Notes: generated by a model not told the origin, from the letters alone. A stretch of DNA of 64,000 nt from RH-AL1 sp965214415 (GCA_965214415.1 CBDCBQ010000003.1:1860001-1924000); one strand, 5' to 3'. Positions 1 through 8,226 are shown, counted from the stretch's first letter. Made by a program: numbers and translations.

Positions 1-1050
1 GCGACGCGGCCGGCCTTCGACATCAAGCCGATCTTGATCGGCAACGCGCTCGTCGAGGTCGAGGAAGAGGTCGTTGCGCGCACGCCGTTCGCGACGCTGC
101 TGCGTTTCAAGAAGGATCATGCGGCCGAGCAGCCAAAGGTGCTCGTGGTGGCGCCGATGTCCGGTCATTTCGCGACGCTGCTGCGCGCGACGGTGCAGAC
201 GATGCTGATCGATCACGACGTCTACATCACCGATTGGCACAACATCCGCGACGTGCCGCCCGAGGCAGGCCTGTTCGACGTCTCGACCTATGTCGAGGAG
301 ATCATGCATTTCCTCCGCGTGCTCGGCGAGGGCGCGCACCTGGTGGCGGTTTGCCAGCCGACGGTGCCGGCGCTCGCCGCCGCCGCGCTGATGGCGGAAG
401 ACGGCGATCCGGCGCTGCCGCGCAGCCTGACCCTGATGGCGGGCCCGATCGATACCCGCATCAATCCGACGGCCGTGAACCGTCTCGCCCAGACGAAGCC
501 GATCGAATGGTTTGAGCGCAATCTGACGGACGTCGTGCCAGCCTTCTATCGCGGCTACGGACGGCGCGTCTATCCCGGCTTCATGCAGCTGACCGCGTTC
601 ATGAGCATGAACATCGAGCGCCACAAGGCCGCCTTCGCCGACATGGCGCGCGCGCTGGCCGAGGGCGATGGCGCGCGTTACGCGACGCTGAGCACCTTCT
701 ACGACGAGTATCTCGCCGTGATGGATCTGCCGGCCGAATTCTATCTCGAGACCGTGCGGAAGGTGTTTCAGGAGCACGCGCTGCCCAAGGGCGCGCTCGT
801 GATCTCGGGGCGACGCATCGAGCCGCGATCGATCCGCCGCATGGCCCTTCTGACGGTCGAGGGCGAGCGTGACGATATCTGCGGTCTCGGCCAGACCATG
901 GCGGCGCAAGACCTGTGCTCGAGCCTGCGCGCGTACCGCAAGGTGCACCACGTGCAGACCGGCGTCGGCCATTACGGCGTCTTCAGCGGGCGCCGTTGGG
1001 TCGGCGAGATCTATCCGCGCGTCCGCGACACGATCGCGATGGCGAGCTGA
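1..1050 (+). CDS. phaZ: Intracellular polyhydroxybutyrate depolymerase (PhaZ type), 5' end cut by window
   Basis: The frame is open from base 1, so the start lies outside the window; 349 residues are visible. The family hydrolyses stored poly(3-hydroxybutyrate) granules in the cytoplasm with a Cys-His-Asp triad instead of the usual lipase serine. Visible here are the nucleophile in AVCQPTVPA (Cys codon 352-354), an Asp-rich stretch ERDDICG and the late histidine in GVGHYGVFSG, in the family order of an alpha/beta hydrolase. Family members are about 400 residues, so roughly 50-60 residues are missing. It implies that the host accumulates PHB. The depolymerase call is confident; the exact subtype is less so. 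Confidence 0.88.
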   Translation, partial: ATRPAFDIKPILIGNALVEVEEEVVARTPFATLLRFKKDHAAEQPKVLVVAPMSGHFATLLRATVQTMLIDHDVYITDWHNIRDVPPEAGLFDVSTYVEEIMHFLRVLGEGAHLVAVCQPTVPALAAAALMAEDGDPALPRSLTLMAGPIDTRINPTAVNRLAQTKPIEWFERNLTDVVPAFYRGYGRRVYPGFMQLTAFMSMNIERHKAAFADMARALAEGDGARYATLSTFYDEYLAVMDLPAEFYLETVRKVFQEHALPKGALVISGRRIEPRSIRRMALLTVEGERDDICGLGQTMAAQDLCSSLRAYRKVHHVQTGVGHYGVFSGRRWVGEIYPRVRDTIAMAS

Positions 1051-1069
1051 GGCGGCCCGAGGCCGTCCG

Positions 1070-1312
1070 CTACTTCGACTTGTCGAAGCGAGCCTTGCAC
1101 TTGGGCCGCAGGCTTTCGTACTTCGCCTTCATGCACTCCTGGATCGCTTCGATATCGGGCAGCTTGTCTCGGCACAGGCGCATCGCGTCGGCCGAGCAGG
1201 CGGTGACGTCCTCGATCGTGTAGCTCGGCGCGTCCCCTGCCGTCGCGATGCCGGCGAAGGCCGGGATCAGGGCAAGGACGCAAAGAACTAGCGGCGAGGC
1301 TTTGGCGGACAT
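1070..1312 (-). CDS. Small exported cysteine-rich protein
   Basis: An 80-residue protein with a signal peptide (MSAKASPLVLCVLALIPAFA, probable cleavage after GIATA). The mature part is short and carries four cysteines in a C-x6-C-x12-C-x11-C arrangement (ACSADAMRLC, QECMKAKY, RPKCKARF), like the cysteine-rich-repeat proteins common in Hyphomicrobiales. The inner ATG is chosen because GGAG lies six bases before it; the in-frame ATG four codons upstream has no ribosome-binding site. It is convergent with the depolymerase gene. Function is unknown; two disulfides in the periplasm are an inference. Confidence 0.7.
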   Translation of the reverse strand: MSAKASPLVLCVLALIPAFAGIATAGDAPSYTIEDVTACSADAMRLCRDKLPDIEAIQECMKAKYESLRPKCKARFDKSK

Positions 1313-1598
1313 CGAGAACTCCATGGTTGCCGCGCTTGTAAGCGCCCAGCCGTGCGAAGCAAGCGGAAGCTGCGAGGCCGCGTGGCCCTCGAAGGCGATC
1401 CCGCCGATGCGCTTCGACGTGGCGTTGTTAAGAGTAGATTAGGTCTCTGGCCCGGGGCCCTTGCATTTCGTTGCAACCCGGTAACACCCGCCGGGATAAG
1501 GCCTCCCAACCGCCTTGAAACCGCCTTTACAGGTTGTCGCTCGGGCTCTTTCAGCTATTCATCGGTCATCGCATTCCGCACCCGAAAGGAACACCAGC

Positions 1599-2351
1599 GT
1601 GATTCGTAAAGTCCTCTTGTCAACGGTGGCTATTGTCGCCATCAGCGGAACAGCTTTCGCGGCTGATCTGCCTTCGCGCCGGGCTCCTCCGGTGTTTGTC
1701 CCGCCGCCGATCCCCGTCTTCACTTGGACAGGCTTCTACATCGGTGGCGACATCGGTTACGGCTTCGGCAAGGACGTCGCCCGTGTCGGTACGGCGACCT
1801 ACAACGTCGGCTCGGCCAACGCTCTCCTCGGCGGCGGCCATCTCGGCTACAACTTCTCGACGCAGTCGCTCCCGCTGCTCGCGGGTCTCGGCTCCGCGGC
1901 CAACGGCCTCGTCGGTGGCGGCCTCGTGGTCGGTGTCGAAGGTGACATCACCGGTTCGGATTACCGCCGCAGCGTGGCCTTCGAGCAGGACAAGTCCGAC
2001 ATCCAAGGTTCGGTCCGCGGCCGCGTCGGCGTCGCCGTCGATCGCGCCCTCTTCTTCGCCACGGGCGGCGCCGCCTTCGCCGAATTCCGGGACAACTACA
2101 ACCTCGGAAACCTCGGCAACTTCAACCTCACGCATACGCGCGTCGGTTACACGGTCGGTGGCGGTATCGAATACGCCATCACCACCGCGTTCTCGCTGCG
2201 CGCCGAGTATCGCTACTCGAACTTCGGCACCTATTCGGACAACCTGGGTTTTGCCCTCGTCTCGCACCGTGTCGACATCCAGCGCGCCACGGTCGGCTTC
2301 AGCTACAAGTTCGAGTCGCCGATGGCGGCTCCGGTCGTCGCCCGCTACTGA
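1599..2351 (+). CDS. Outer-membrane beta-barrel porin-like protein, Omp25/Omp31 family (copy 1)
   Basis: A 250-residue protein. The signal peptide (MIRKVLLSTVAIVAISGTAFA, from a GTG start) is followed by ADLPSRRAPPVF, a proline-rich linker and FTWTGFYIGGDIGYGFG, the opening strand of Omp25/Omp31-type eight-stranded barrels. Alternating glycine/aromatic strands follow, and the end is SYKFESP...VVARY. The GTG is preferred because AAGGA sits eight bases upstream and the signal peptide starts exactly there; a further-upstream ATG adds 28 non-signal residues. It is one of three paralogs in the window and has its own terminator. Such proteins are abundant structural or porin-like outer-membrane proteins. 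Confidence 0.88.
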   Translation: MIRKVLLSTVAIVAISGTAFAADLPSRRAPPVFVPPPIPVFTWTGFYIGGDIGYGFGKDVARVGTATYNVGSANALLGGGHLGYNFSTQSLPLLAGLGSAANGLVGGGLVVGVEGDITGSDYRRSVAFEQDKSDIQGSVRGRVGVAVDRALFFATGGAAFAEFRDNYNLGNLGNFNLTHTRVGYTVGGGIEYAITTAFSLRAEYRYSNFGTYSDNLGFALVSHRVDIQRATVGFSYKFESPMAAPVVARY

Positions 2352-2370
2352 GCGTCGTCCATTTCTCTCG

Positions 2371-2400
2371 AAAAACCCGGCCATCGTGCCGGGTTTTTTC
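2371..2400 (+). terminator. Rho-independent terminator of omp copy 1
   Basis: A perfect 11-bp stem (AAAAACCCGGC / GCCGGGTTTTT) with a 6-base loop and a T run, 19 bases after the stop codon of the first porin gene. The same ACCCGG/CCGGGT core is used after the other two porin copies. Confidence 0.9.
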
Positions 2401-2477
2401 GTCTTGACCGAGCGATCCTCGTCCAATGCTCGGTAATCGGTTTGCGTCCGGATCGCGATCCGTGGCACCTGACCTCG

Positions 2478-3812
2478 ATGTCGGCCGCCGCACCCCTCCC
2501 CGCCTCGCCCAGGATCTCGTTCGTCTCGCTCGGTTGCCCAAAGGCGCTCGTCGACAGCGAGCGCATCATCACGCAGCTGCGCGCCGAGGGCTACGAGCTC
2601 TCCAAGACGCATGCCGGCGCCGATCTGGCGATCGTCAACACCTGCGGCTTCCTCGACAGCGCCAAGGCGGAGTCGCTCGCCGCGATCCGCGAGGCGATGG
2701 ACGTCAATGGTAAGGTGATCGTCACCGGCTGCCTCGGTGCCGATCCGGGCGCGATCCGCGCGGACTTTCCCGATCTGCTCGCGATCACCGGGCCGCAGGA
2801 CTATGCGAGCGTCCTCGGCGCCGTCCACGCGGCGGCGCCAGCGCCGCACGATCCCCGCATGTCGCTGGTTCCGCCGCAGGGCATCAAGCTGACGCCGCGC
2901 CATTATGCGTATTTGAAAATCTCTGAGGGCTGCAACAACAGCTGCTCCTTCTGCATAATCCCGCAGCTGCGCGGGCGCCTCGTCTCGCGCCCGGCGGCCG
3001 ACGTGCTGCGTGAGGCGGAACGACTGGTCAAGGCCGGCGTTAAGGAGCTGCTGGTCATCTCGCAGGACACGAGTGCCTACGGCGTCGATCTTCGCTACGC
3101 GACGAGCCGCCATGGCGATCGCGACGTTCGGGCCAAGTTCCTCGATCTCGTCCGCGAACTCGCCACGCTCGGCGTCTGGGTGCGCCTCCATTACGTCTAC
3201 CCCTACCCGCATGTCGACGAGGTCATCCCGCTGATGGCCGGGGGCGGCGTCCTGCCCTATCTCGACATCCCTTTCCAGCACGCGAGTCCCGCCGTCCTGA
3301 AGGCGATGCGACGGCCCGGCGACCAGGCGCGGATGCTCGAGCGAATCGCGATGTGGCGGCAAATCTGTCCCGATCTGACGCTGCGCTCCACCTTCATCAC
3401 CGGCTTTCCCGGCGAGACGGCAGAGGATTTCGACGCGCTGCTCGCCTGGTTGAGCGAAGCGAAGCTCGACCGCGTCGGCGCGTTTCCCTACGAGCCCGTG
3501 ACGGGCGCGCGGGCCAACGCGCTCGATCTCGAGCCGGTACCGATCGAGCTGCGCAAGTCCCGCTACGATCGACTGATGGCGCATCAGCAGGCAATCAGCG
3601 CGCGCCGGCTCTCGCGCAAGGTCGGCCGCCATCTGAAAGTGCTGATCGACGAAGGCGGCGCGCGCGGTGGCGTCGGACGGACGGACGCCGACGCGCCGGA
3701 GATCGACGGCCGCGTGCACATCACCAGTCGCCGGCCGCTGCGCACGGGCGACTTTGCAACTGTCAATATTCAACGCGCTGATGCTTACGACCTGTTCGGT
3801 ATTGTTGGTTAA
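2478..3812 (+). CDS. rimO: Ribosomal protein S12 methylthiotransferase RimO
   Basis: A radical-SAM enzyme that methylthiolates the conserved aspartate of ribosomal protein S12. About 444 residues, the usual length. The N-terminal UPF0004 domain shows SLGCPKALVDSE, NTCGFLDSA and VTGCLGAD (three cysteines for the auxiliary 4Fe-4S cluster). The radical-SAM CxxxCxxC is in SEGCNNSCSFCIIPQ, followed by RGRLVSRP, and a TRAM-like domain ends the protein. SLGCPKALVDSE and SRP are RimO-type rather than MiaB-type. The start at MSAAAPLP is chosen because upstream residues are not family-like. The gene lies between porin copies 1 and 2 and its stop codon is inside a GGTTAACAGATT repeat. Confidence 0.95.
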   Translation: MSAAAPLPASPRISFVSLGCPKALVDSERIITQLRAEGYELSKTHAGADLAIVNTCGFLDSAKAESLAAIREAMDVNGKVIVTGCLGADPGAIRADFPDLLAITGPQDYASVLGAVHAAAPAPHDPRMSLVPPQGIKLTPRHYAYLKISEGCNNSCSFCIIPQLRGRLVSRPAADVLREAERLVKAGVKELLVISQDTSAYGVDLRYATSRHGDRDVRAKFLDLVRELATLGVWVRLHYVYPYPHVDEVIPLMAGGGVLPYLDIPFQHASPAVLKAMRRPGDQARMLERIAMWRQICPDLTLRSTFITGFPGETAEDFDALLAWLSEAKLDRVGAFPYEPVTGARANALDLEPVPIELRKSRYDRLMAHQQAISARRLSRKVGRHLKVLIDEGGARGGVGRTDADAPEIDGRVHITSRRPLRTGDFATVNIQRADAYDLFGIVG

Positions 3813-3818
3813 CAGATT
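3807..3818 (+). repeat. Direct repeat GGTTAACAGATT, copy 1
   Basis: A 12-base motif that includes the rimO stop codon and is repeated exactly at 3859-3870, a 52-base period. It lies in the AT-rich leader of porin copy 2. Function is unknown; a transcription-factor site is possible. Confidence 0.6.
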
Positions 3819-3858
3819 AATACTAGACTATAAAACGAAGCGTCGCGACAGAATTCGT

Positions 3859-3870
3859 GGTTAACAGATT
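3859..3870 (+). repeat. Direct repeat GGTTAACAGATT, copy 2
   Basis: Exact second copy of the 12-base motif at 3807-3818. A short GGGGC-TGTA-GCCCC hairpin follows at 3944-3957, also within the leader of porin copy 2. Confidence 0.6.
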
Positions 3871-4001
3871 GTTGCGGTAACGAATAAGATACGCATGTCA
3901 ATCTAAATGACCTCACGAAGCTCTGGTACGGAGCGTTCGGCTCGGGGCTGTAGCCCCCTCGCGGCCTCGAGTCATGGCTTGTTGTGTAAAGGATAACCCC
4001 C

Positions 4002-4787
4002 GTGTTCAAGAACCTCCTCTTGTCGACGGCGACGCTCGCCGTGCTCACCGGATCGGCGCTCGCCGCGGATCTTCCCTCGCGCCGCGCTCCGCCGGTCTAT
4101 ATCCCGCCGCCGGCGATCCCGGTGTTCACCTGGACCGGCTTCTACGTGGGCGGCCAGGTCGGCTATGAGTTCGGCAGCTCCAATGCTCTCGCCTCCTCGA
4201 GCCGCTCCGGCCTCGGCCTCGCGTCGATGAGCACGAAAGAAAACGGCATCATCGGCGGCGTGCACGTCGGCTACAATTATTCGACGCAGTCCCTCCTCGG
4301 CTTCGGCGGCTTCGGCGGTGGCGGCCTTGTGATCGGCATCGAAGGCGACGCCGACGGCTCGAACTACAAGAAGACCTACGCGCTCGGCGGTCTCTCCGAC
4401 ACGACCCGCCAGAACATCCAGGGCTCGGTGCGCGGCCGCCTCGGCGTCGCGGTCGATCGCGCCCTGTTCTACGGCACGGGCGGCGTCGCCTTCGGCGACC
4501 TCGGCAACAGCTATGTCAACACGCTCAACGGCCTCACCGATTCCAATTCGCACCTGCGGGTCGGCTACACGGTCGGCGGCGGCATCGAGTATTCGCTGAC
4601 CAACAACCTCTCGGTGCGCGCCGAGTATCGCTACACCGACTTCGGCACGTTCTCGGACAATCTGGGCGGCTCGACCGCGGGCGGCGTCAACGTCCGCCAT
4701 CACGAGACCGACAACCGCGTCCAGGCCGGCTTCAGCTACAAGTTCGACACGTTCGCGCCGTCGATCCCGGTCGTCGCTCGCTACTGA
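4002..4787 (+). CDS. Outer-membrane beta-barrel porin-like protein, Omp25/Omp31 family (copy 2)
   Basis: A 261-residue paralog of the porin at 1599-2351. It has a signal peptide ending ALTGSALAAD-like (VLTGSALA), then LPSRRAPPVYIPPP, TWTGFYVGGQVGYEFG, repeated GG(x)VGYN strands and a SYKFD...PVVARY end. The GTG start has AAAGGA eight bases upstream. Compared with copy 1 it carries extra loop sequence (SSRSGLGLASMST and NGLTDSNSH regions) and is closer to copy 3, sharing SYVNTLNGL and NVRHHETDNRVQAGF. The promoter probably lies in the 189-bp AT-rich gap after rimO; a terminator follows. Confidence 0.9.
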   Translation: MFKNLLLSTATLAVLTGSALAADLPSRRAPPVYIPPPAIPVFTWTGFYVGGQVGYEFGSSNALASSSRSGLGLASMSTKENGIIGGVHVGYNYSTQSLLGFGGFGGGGLVIGIEGDADGSNYKKTYALGGLSDTTRQNIQGSVRGRLGVAVDRALFYGTGGVAFGDLGNSYVNTLNGLTDSNSHLRVGYTVGGGIEYSLTNNLSVRAEYRYTDFGTFSDNLGGSTAGGVNVRHHETDNRVQAGFSYKFDTFAPSIPVVARY

Positions 4788-4811
4788 GCTCGGCTCGCAT
4801 CAAGCCTCGCG

Positions 4812-4841
4812 AAACCCGGCCTCGCGCCGGGTTTTGCTTTT
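4812..4841 (+). terminator. Rho-independent terminator of omp copy 2
   Basis: A 9-bp stem AAACCCGGC / GCCGGGTTT with a 5-base loop, followed by a T-rich tail, 24 bases after the stop of porin copy 2. Confidence 0.88.
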
Positions 4842-4976
4842 CTGCCTAGCAAGCAGGCAATCTGTGACGTGAGAGCCACTGTTAGACCTTCGTAGTAGTC
4901 GCGTCGCGATTGGTGTCGTCTTTCGCCACCGTCTCCACGTTATACGCCCGTGCTGCTTCAAAGAGGGGACCTTTCC

Positions 4977-5768
4977 ATGCAGACGATCAAGACCTACGCC
5001 GCCGCCGCCATTGGCCTCGCGCTCCTCTCCACAACCGCGCTGGCGGCCGATCTGCCGTCGCGTCGCGCGCCGCCGGTCTTCGTGCCGCCGCCGATTCCGG
5101 TCTTCACCTGGACGGGCCTCTACATCGGCGGCCAGGTCGGCTATCAGTTCGGTCGTTCGAACGCTTATGCCTTCGCCAACAACCAAGAGGGCCTCGCCGC
5201 CAACGGCTCGAGTCCGAACGGCGTCGTCGGTGGCGCGCATGTCGGCTACAACTTCTCGACCCAGTCGTTGCCGTTCCTCAACCAATTCGGCCGGTTCGGC
5301 GGCGGCGGCCTGGTCGTCGGCATCGAAGGCGACGCCGATGGTTCGAACTATCATTCGAACTATGCGCTCGGCGGCATCGGCAACAACGTCCGTGAGAACA
5401 TCCAAGGGTCGGCTCGCGGCCGTATCGGTCTCGCCTACGACCGCGTGCTCTTCTACGCCACCGGCGGTGCCGCGTTCGGCGACCTGCACAACAGCTACGT
5501 GAACACGTTCAACGGCCTCAGCGATTCGTTCAATCACACGCGTGTCGGCTACACGGTCGGCGGCGGCGTCGAGTACGCCTTCACCAACAACTGGTCGGTG
5601 CGCGCCGAGTACCGCTACACCGACTATGGCACGTTCACCGACAATCTCGCCAATTCGACGGCCGGCGGTCTGAACGTTCGTCATCACGAGACGAACAATC
5701 GCGTCCAGGCGGGCTTCAGCTACCGCTTCGAGACGCCGATCGCGGCGCCGATCGTCGCTCGTTACTGA
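4977..5768 (+). CDS. Outer-membrane beta-barrel porin-like protein, Omp25/Omp31 family (copy 3)
   Basis: A 263-residue third paralog. The signal peptide MQTIKTYAAAAIGLALLSTT...ALA is followed by ADLPSRRAPPVFVPPPIP, TWTGLYIGGQVGYQFG, the NGLSDSFNHTRVGYTVGGG region and a SYRFETP...IVARY end. The ATG at 4977 is preferred over an in-frame upstream ATG because GAGGGG lies eight bases before it and the signal peptide begins there. It is transcribed separately from copy 2, since a terminator lies between. The shared loops with copy 2 point to a recent duplication of that pair. Confidence 0.9.
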   Translation: MQTIKTYAAAAIGLALLSTTALAADLPSRRAPPVFVPPPIPVFTWTGLYIGGQVGYQFGRSNAYAFANNQEGLAANGSSPNGVVGGAHVGYNFSTQSLPFLNQFGRFGGGGLVVGIEGDADGSNYHSNYALGGIGNNVRENIQGSARGRIGLAYDRVLFYATGGAAFGDLHNSYVNTFNGLSDSFNHTRVGYTVGGGVEYAFTNNWSVRAEYRYTDYGTFTDNLANSTAGGLNVRHHETNNRVQAGFSYRFETPIAAPIVARY

Positions 5769-5797
5769 CGCGAGCCTTCACGCGAAGCATGCACGAG

Positions 5798-5825
5798 AAG
5801 CCCGGTCCTTGCGGCCGGGTTTTTC
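5798..5825 (+). terminator. Rho-independent terminator of omp copy 3
   Basis: Stem AAGCCCGG / CCGGGTT with one G-U pair, 9-base loop and five Ts, 30 bases after the stop codon. It faces the 3' end of the quinone oxidoreductase gene. Confidence 0.8.
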
Positions 5826-5841
5826 GCGGCGGCGCCAGACA

Positions 5842-6816
5842 TCACAGCGTCAGCACTGTCGAGCCCGTCGTCGTCCGCCCCTCCAGCGCCTTGTGCACCT
5901 CGACCACGTCGTCGAGAGGAGCCGTGGCGTGCAGCGGGACACGTACCGCGCCGCTGGCGACGTTTCGCATGAGGTCGCGTGCCATCTTGCGCAGGTTGGC
6001 GGGATCGGCCGTGTAGTTGATCAAGGTCGGGCGCGTGGCGAAGAGCGAGCCCTTCTGCGCGAGAATGCCGATATCAAAGGCTTCGATCTTGCCGGACGCG
6101 GAGCCGAAGCTCGCGAACATGCCGAGCGGGCGAATGCAGTCGAGCGAGCCTGGAAAGGTCGTCTTGCCGACGCCGTCGTAGACGACATCGCACAACCTGC
6201 CCTTGGTGATCGCCTTCACGCGTTCGACGAAATCCTCGTCGCGATAGAGAATGACGTGCTTGGCGCCGGCCTTCTTGGCGAGCGCGGCCTTCTCGGCGGT
6301 CCCCGCGGTGCCGATCACGGTCGCGCCGAGCGCCTTTCCCCATTGGCACAGGATCAGGCCAACCCCGCCCGCGGCGGCATGGACGAGGATCGTGTCGCCC
6401 GGCTTGACCTTGTAGGTCTGGCGCAAGAGGTACTGGGCGGTGAGACCCTTCAGCATCATCGCCGCGGCGGTCTCGTAGGAGATTCCCTTGGCGAGCTTGA
6501 CGAGCCTGTCGGCCGGCACGATCCGGGCCTCGGCGTAGCAGCCGAGCGAGCCGACGAAGGCGACGCGATCGCCCTCCTTGAAGTCCTTCACGCCCTTGCC
6601 GAGCGCGGCGACCTCGCCTGCGCCTTCGCTGCCTGGCACGAACGGCATGGTCGGCGGCGTGTAGGCGCCGGACCTGAAGTAGGTGTCGATGTAATTGACG
6701 CCCGCGGCATGGAAGCGGACGAGCACCTCGCCCTTGCCGGGGCGCGGGAGCTCGATGTCCTCGAGCTTCATCGCCTCCGGCCCGCCGAACTCGTGAACCA
6801 CCACCGCCTTGACCAT
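5842..6816 (-). CDS. NADPH:quinone oxidoreductase, zeta-crystallin type (MDR superfamily)
   Basis: A 324-residue zinc-independent medium-chain reductase. The family reduces quinones with NADPH in the cytosol. Visible are the N-terminal MVKAVVVHEFGGPE, GVNYIDTYFRSG, the substrate-domain PGSEGAGEV, and the Rossmann motif HAAAGGVGLILCQ with the downstream GTAGT that binds the NADPH phosphate. The inner ATG is chosen because AGGGA is placed just upstream and the family starts at MVKA. The gene occupies the position directly after fabZ where lpxA is normally found in alphaproteobacteria. Confidence 0.85.
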   Translation of the reverse strand: MVKAVVVHEFGGPEAMKLEDIELPRPGKGEVLVRFHAAGVNYIDTYFRSGAYTPPTMPFVPGSEGAGEVAALGKGVKDFKEGDRVAFVGSLGCYAEARIVPADRLVKLAKGISYETAAAMMLKGLTAQYLLRQTYKVKPGDTILVHAAAGGVGLILCQWGKALGATVIGTAGTAEKAALAKKAGAKHVILYRDEDFVERVKAITKGRLCDVVYDGVGKTTFPGSLDCIRPLGMFASFGSASGKIEAFDIGILAQKGSLFATRPTLINYTADPANLRKMARDLMRNVASGAVRVPLHATAPLDDVVEVHKALEGRTTTGSTVLTL

Positions 6817-6869
6817 CGCATCCCTCATGATTTGGCGGACGTGGTCCGCGGCCTGAGCCGGCGCCCGTC

Positions 6870-7343
6870 TCAGATCGGCGCGTCGGATATCAGGGCTGCG
6901 AATTCGGCCTCGCAGACGCACATGCCATCGACGAGCGCGCGGGCCTTGAACCACCACATGTTGCGGCGTCGATTGACACGCTGGACGTGGAACTCGACGC
7001 GGTCGCCGGGCACCACCGGCTTGCGGAACTTGGCCTTGTCGATCGTCATGAAATAGACGAGCGGCGGCGGCTGGCCTTCCTTCTTGTTCGCGGCGATGCA
7101 GAAGGCGCCGGCCGTCTGCGCCATGCCTTCGATGAGGAGGACGCCCGGCATCACCGGCTCGCCAGGGAAATGACCCTGAAACTGCGGCTCGTTGATGCTG
7201 ACATTCTTGATGCCAACGCAGGTGGCATCGCCCTGCGCCTCGATGATGCGATCGACCATCAGGAAAGGATAGCGATGCGGCAGGTGTCTCAAGATCTCCT
7301 GGATGTCGAAGCTCTTGACCGCACTTTTCACCACATCGTCCAT
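6870..7343 (-). CDS. fabZ: 3-hydroxyacyl-ACP dehydratase FabZ
   Basis: A hot-dog-fold dehydratase of fatty-acid synthesis, 157 residues. The active-site histidine is in LPHRYPFLMVD and the catalytic glutamate in PGVLLIEGMAQ, with GHFPGEPVMPG between. The start MDDVVKSAVKS has GAAGAG six bases upstream; earlier in-frame starts add unrelated residues. It is the downstream member of the bamA-lpxD-fabZ series and is followed by the oxidoreductase, not lpxA. Confidence 0.96.
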   Translation of the reverse strand: MDDVVKSAVKSFDIQEILRHLPHRYPFLMVDRIIEAQGDATCVGIKNVSINEPQFQGHFPGEPVMPGVLLIEGMAQTAGAFCIAANKKEGQPPPLVYFMTIDKAKFRKPVVPGDRVEFHVQRVNRRRNMWWFKARALVDGMCVCEAEFAALISDAPI

Positions 7344-7443
7344 ATCGTGCTCTTCGTTCGTACGGCTGCTGCCCGCATGCTTGCAGCCGACCCCTCTAGA
7401 CCATTTCCTCGACCGACGGAACGGCCCACGCACCGCCGGGTGG

Positions 7444-8226
7444 CTAGCGACCCGCGAGCCTGACGTGTCGCTCGACGATCGTGTCGGGCGTCACGACGAC
7501 CATGGCGGCGATCGCGGCGCCCTCGCCGACGACCGTATCGCCCATGCCGCCACGCATGACGATCGCGTTGGCGCCGATCGTGACATCGCTCTGCAAGATC
7601 GCCCGACCAAGCCCGGGAACGCCCGCCTCGAGAACGCCGATCCGCGCCCCCGCATGGACGACGACCCGATCACCGAGCAAGGCATGGCTCATCGTGACAT
7701 GAGCATCGATAGCGCAGGCGCGGCCGACGCGGACGTCGGCATCGATGACGCAGGCCGCGCCGATCGTGGTGCCGGCGCCGATCTCCGCGCCGGGGCCGAC
7801 GATGGTGCCCGGCCCGATCGCCACGCCCGGCTCGAGTCGGGCCTCGTTGTGGATCAGCGCGGCGGGATGCACGAGATCGCCGGCATGCCACCGGCGTGGA
7901 CGCAGGCTTTCGGGAGCGATCAGAGCGGCGATCCGGGCGAAAGCACGGCCTGGATCGTCCGATATGAGCGCCACCGTTCCGGTGGGCACCTCGTGCAGAT
8001 CGGCCAGGGTCACGAGACAGGCACCCGCCCGTGTCGCCCGCAAATCCTCGATCGCGAAAGCGCCGGCGGCCATCGCGACGTCGCCACGCCGCGCATTGGC
8101 AAGCGACGCCAGCGCCGCGATCGGCATCGTCGGATCGGCATCCGCCGGCAGCGCGCATCGCGCGGCGTCCGCAACGGCGGCGAGCGAAATCTCCTGGTGG
8201 CTTCTGCGAAAGTAGGGATCGGTCAT
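7444..8226 (-). CDS. lpxD: LpxD-like acyltransferase, C-terminally truncated, catalytic His absent
   Basis: LpxD normally transfers 3-hydroxyacyl groups to UDP-3-O-acyl-glucosamine in lipid A synthesis. The start MTDPYFRRSHQEISL, the N-terminal uridine-binding domain (residues 1-110) and the left-handed beta-helix hexapeptides (about 115-250; VAIGPGTIVGPGAEIG, SHALLGDRVVVHAGARIG) fit, as does the position between bamA and fabZ. But it has only 260 residues against about 340-350. The QDGFG loop is missing. The IDRGAL-type segment reads VMRGGM. The segment expected to carry the catalytic histidine (I-A-H-N-V) reads V-T-P-D-T, and the C-terminal helices are gone. Only about 100 bases separate its stop from fabZ, so this is a deletion, not a frameshift. 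It may be inactive or have changed function. Confidence 0.75.
   Translation of the reverse strand: MTDPYFRRSHQEISLAAVADAARCALPADADPTMPIAALASLANARRGDVAMAAGAFAIEDLRATRAGACLVTLADLHEVPTGTVALISDDPGRAFARIAALIAPESLRPRRWHAGDLVHPAALIHNEARLEPGVAIGPGTIVGPGAEIGAGTTIGAACVIDADVRVGRACAIDAHVTMSHALLGDRVVVHAGARIGVLEAGVPGLGRAILQSDVTIGANAIVMRGGMGDTVVGEGAAIAAMVVVTPDTIVERHVRLAGR

Noticed and set aside
1620..3773. A 717-codon open frame on the minus strand opposite porin copy 1 and rimO
   Set aside because: Arginine/alanine/aspartate-rich antisense of two well-supported genes; no ribosome site or family. Long antisense frames are expected at this GC content.
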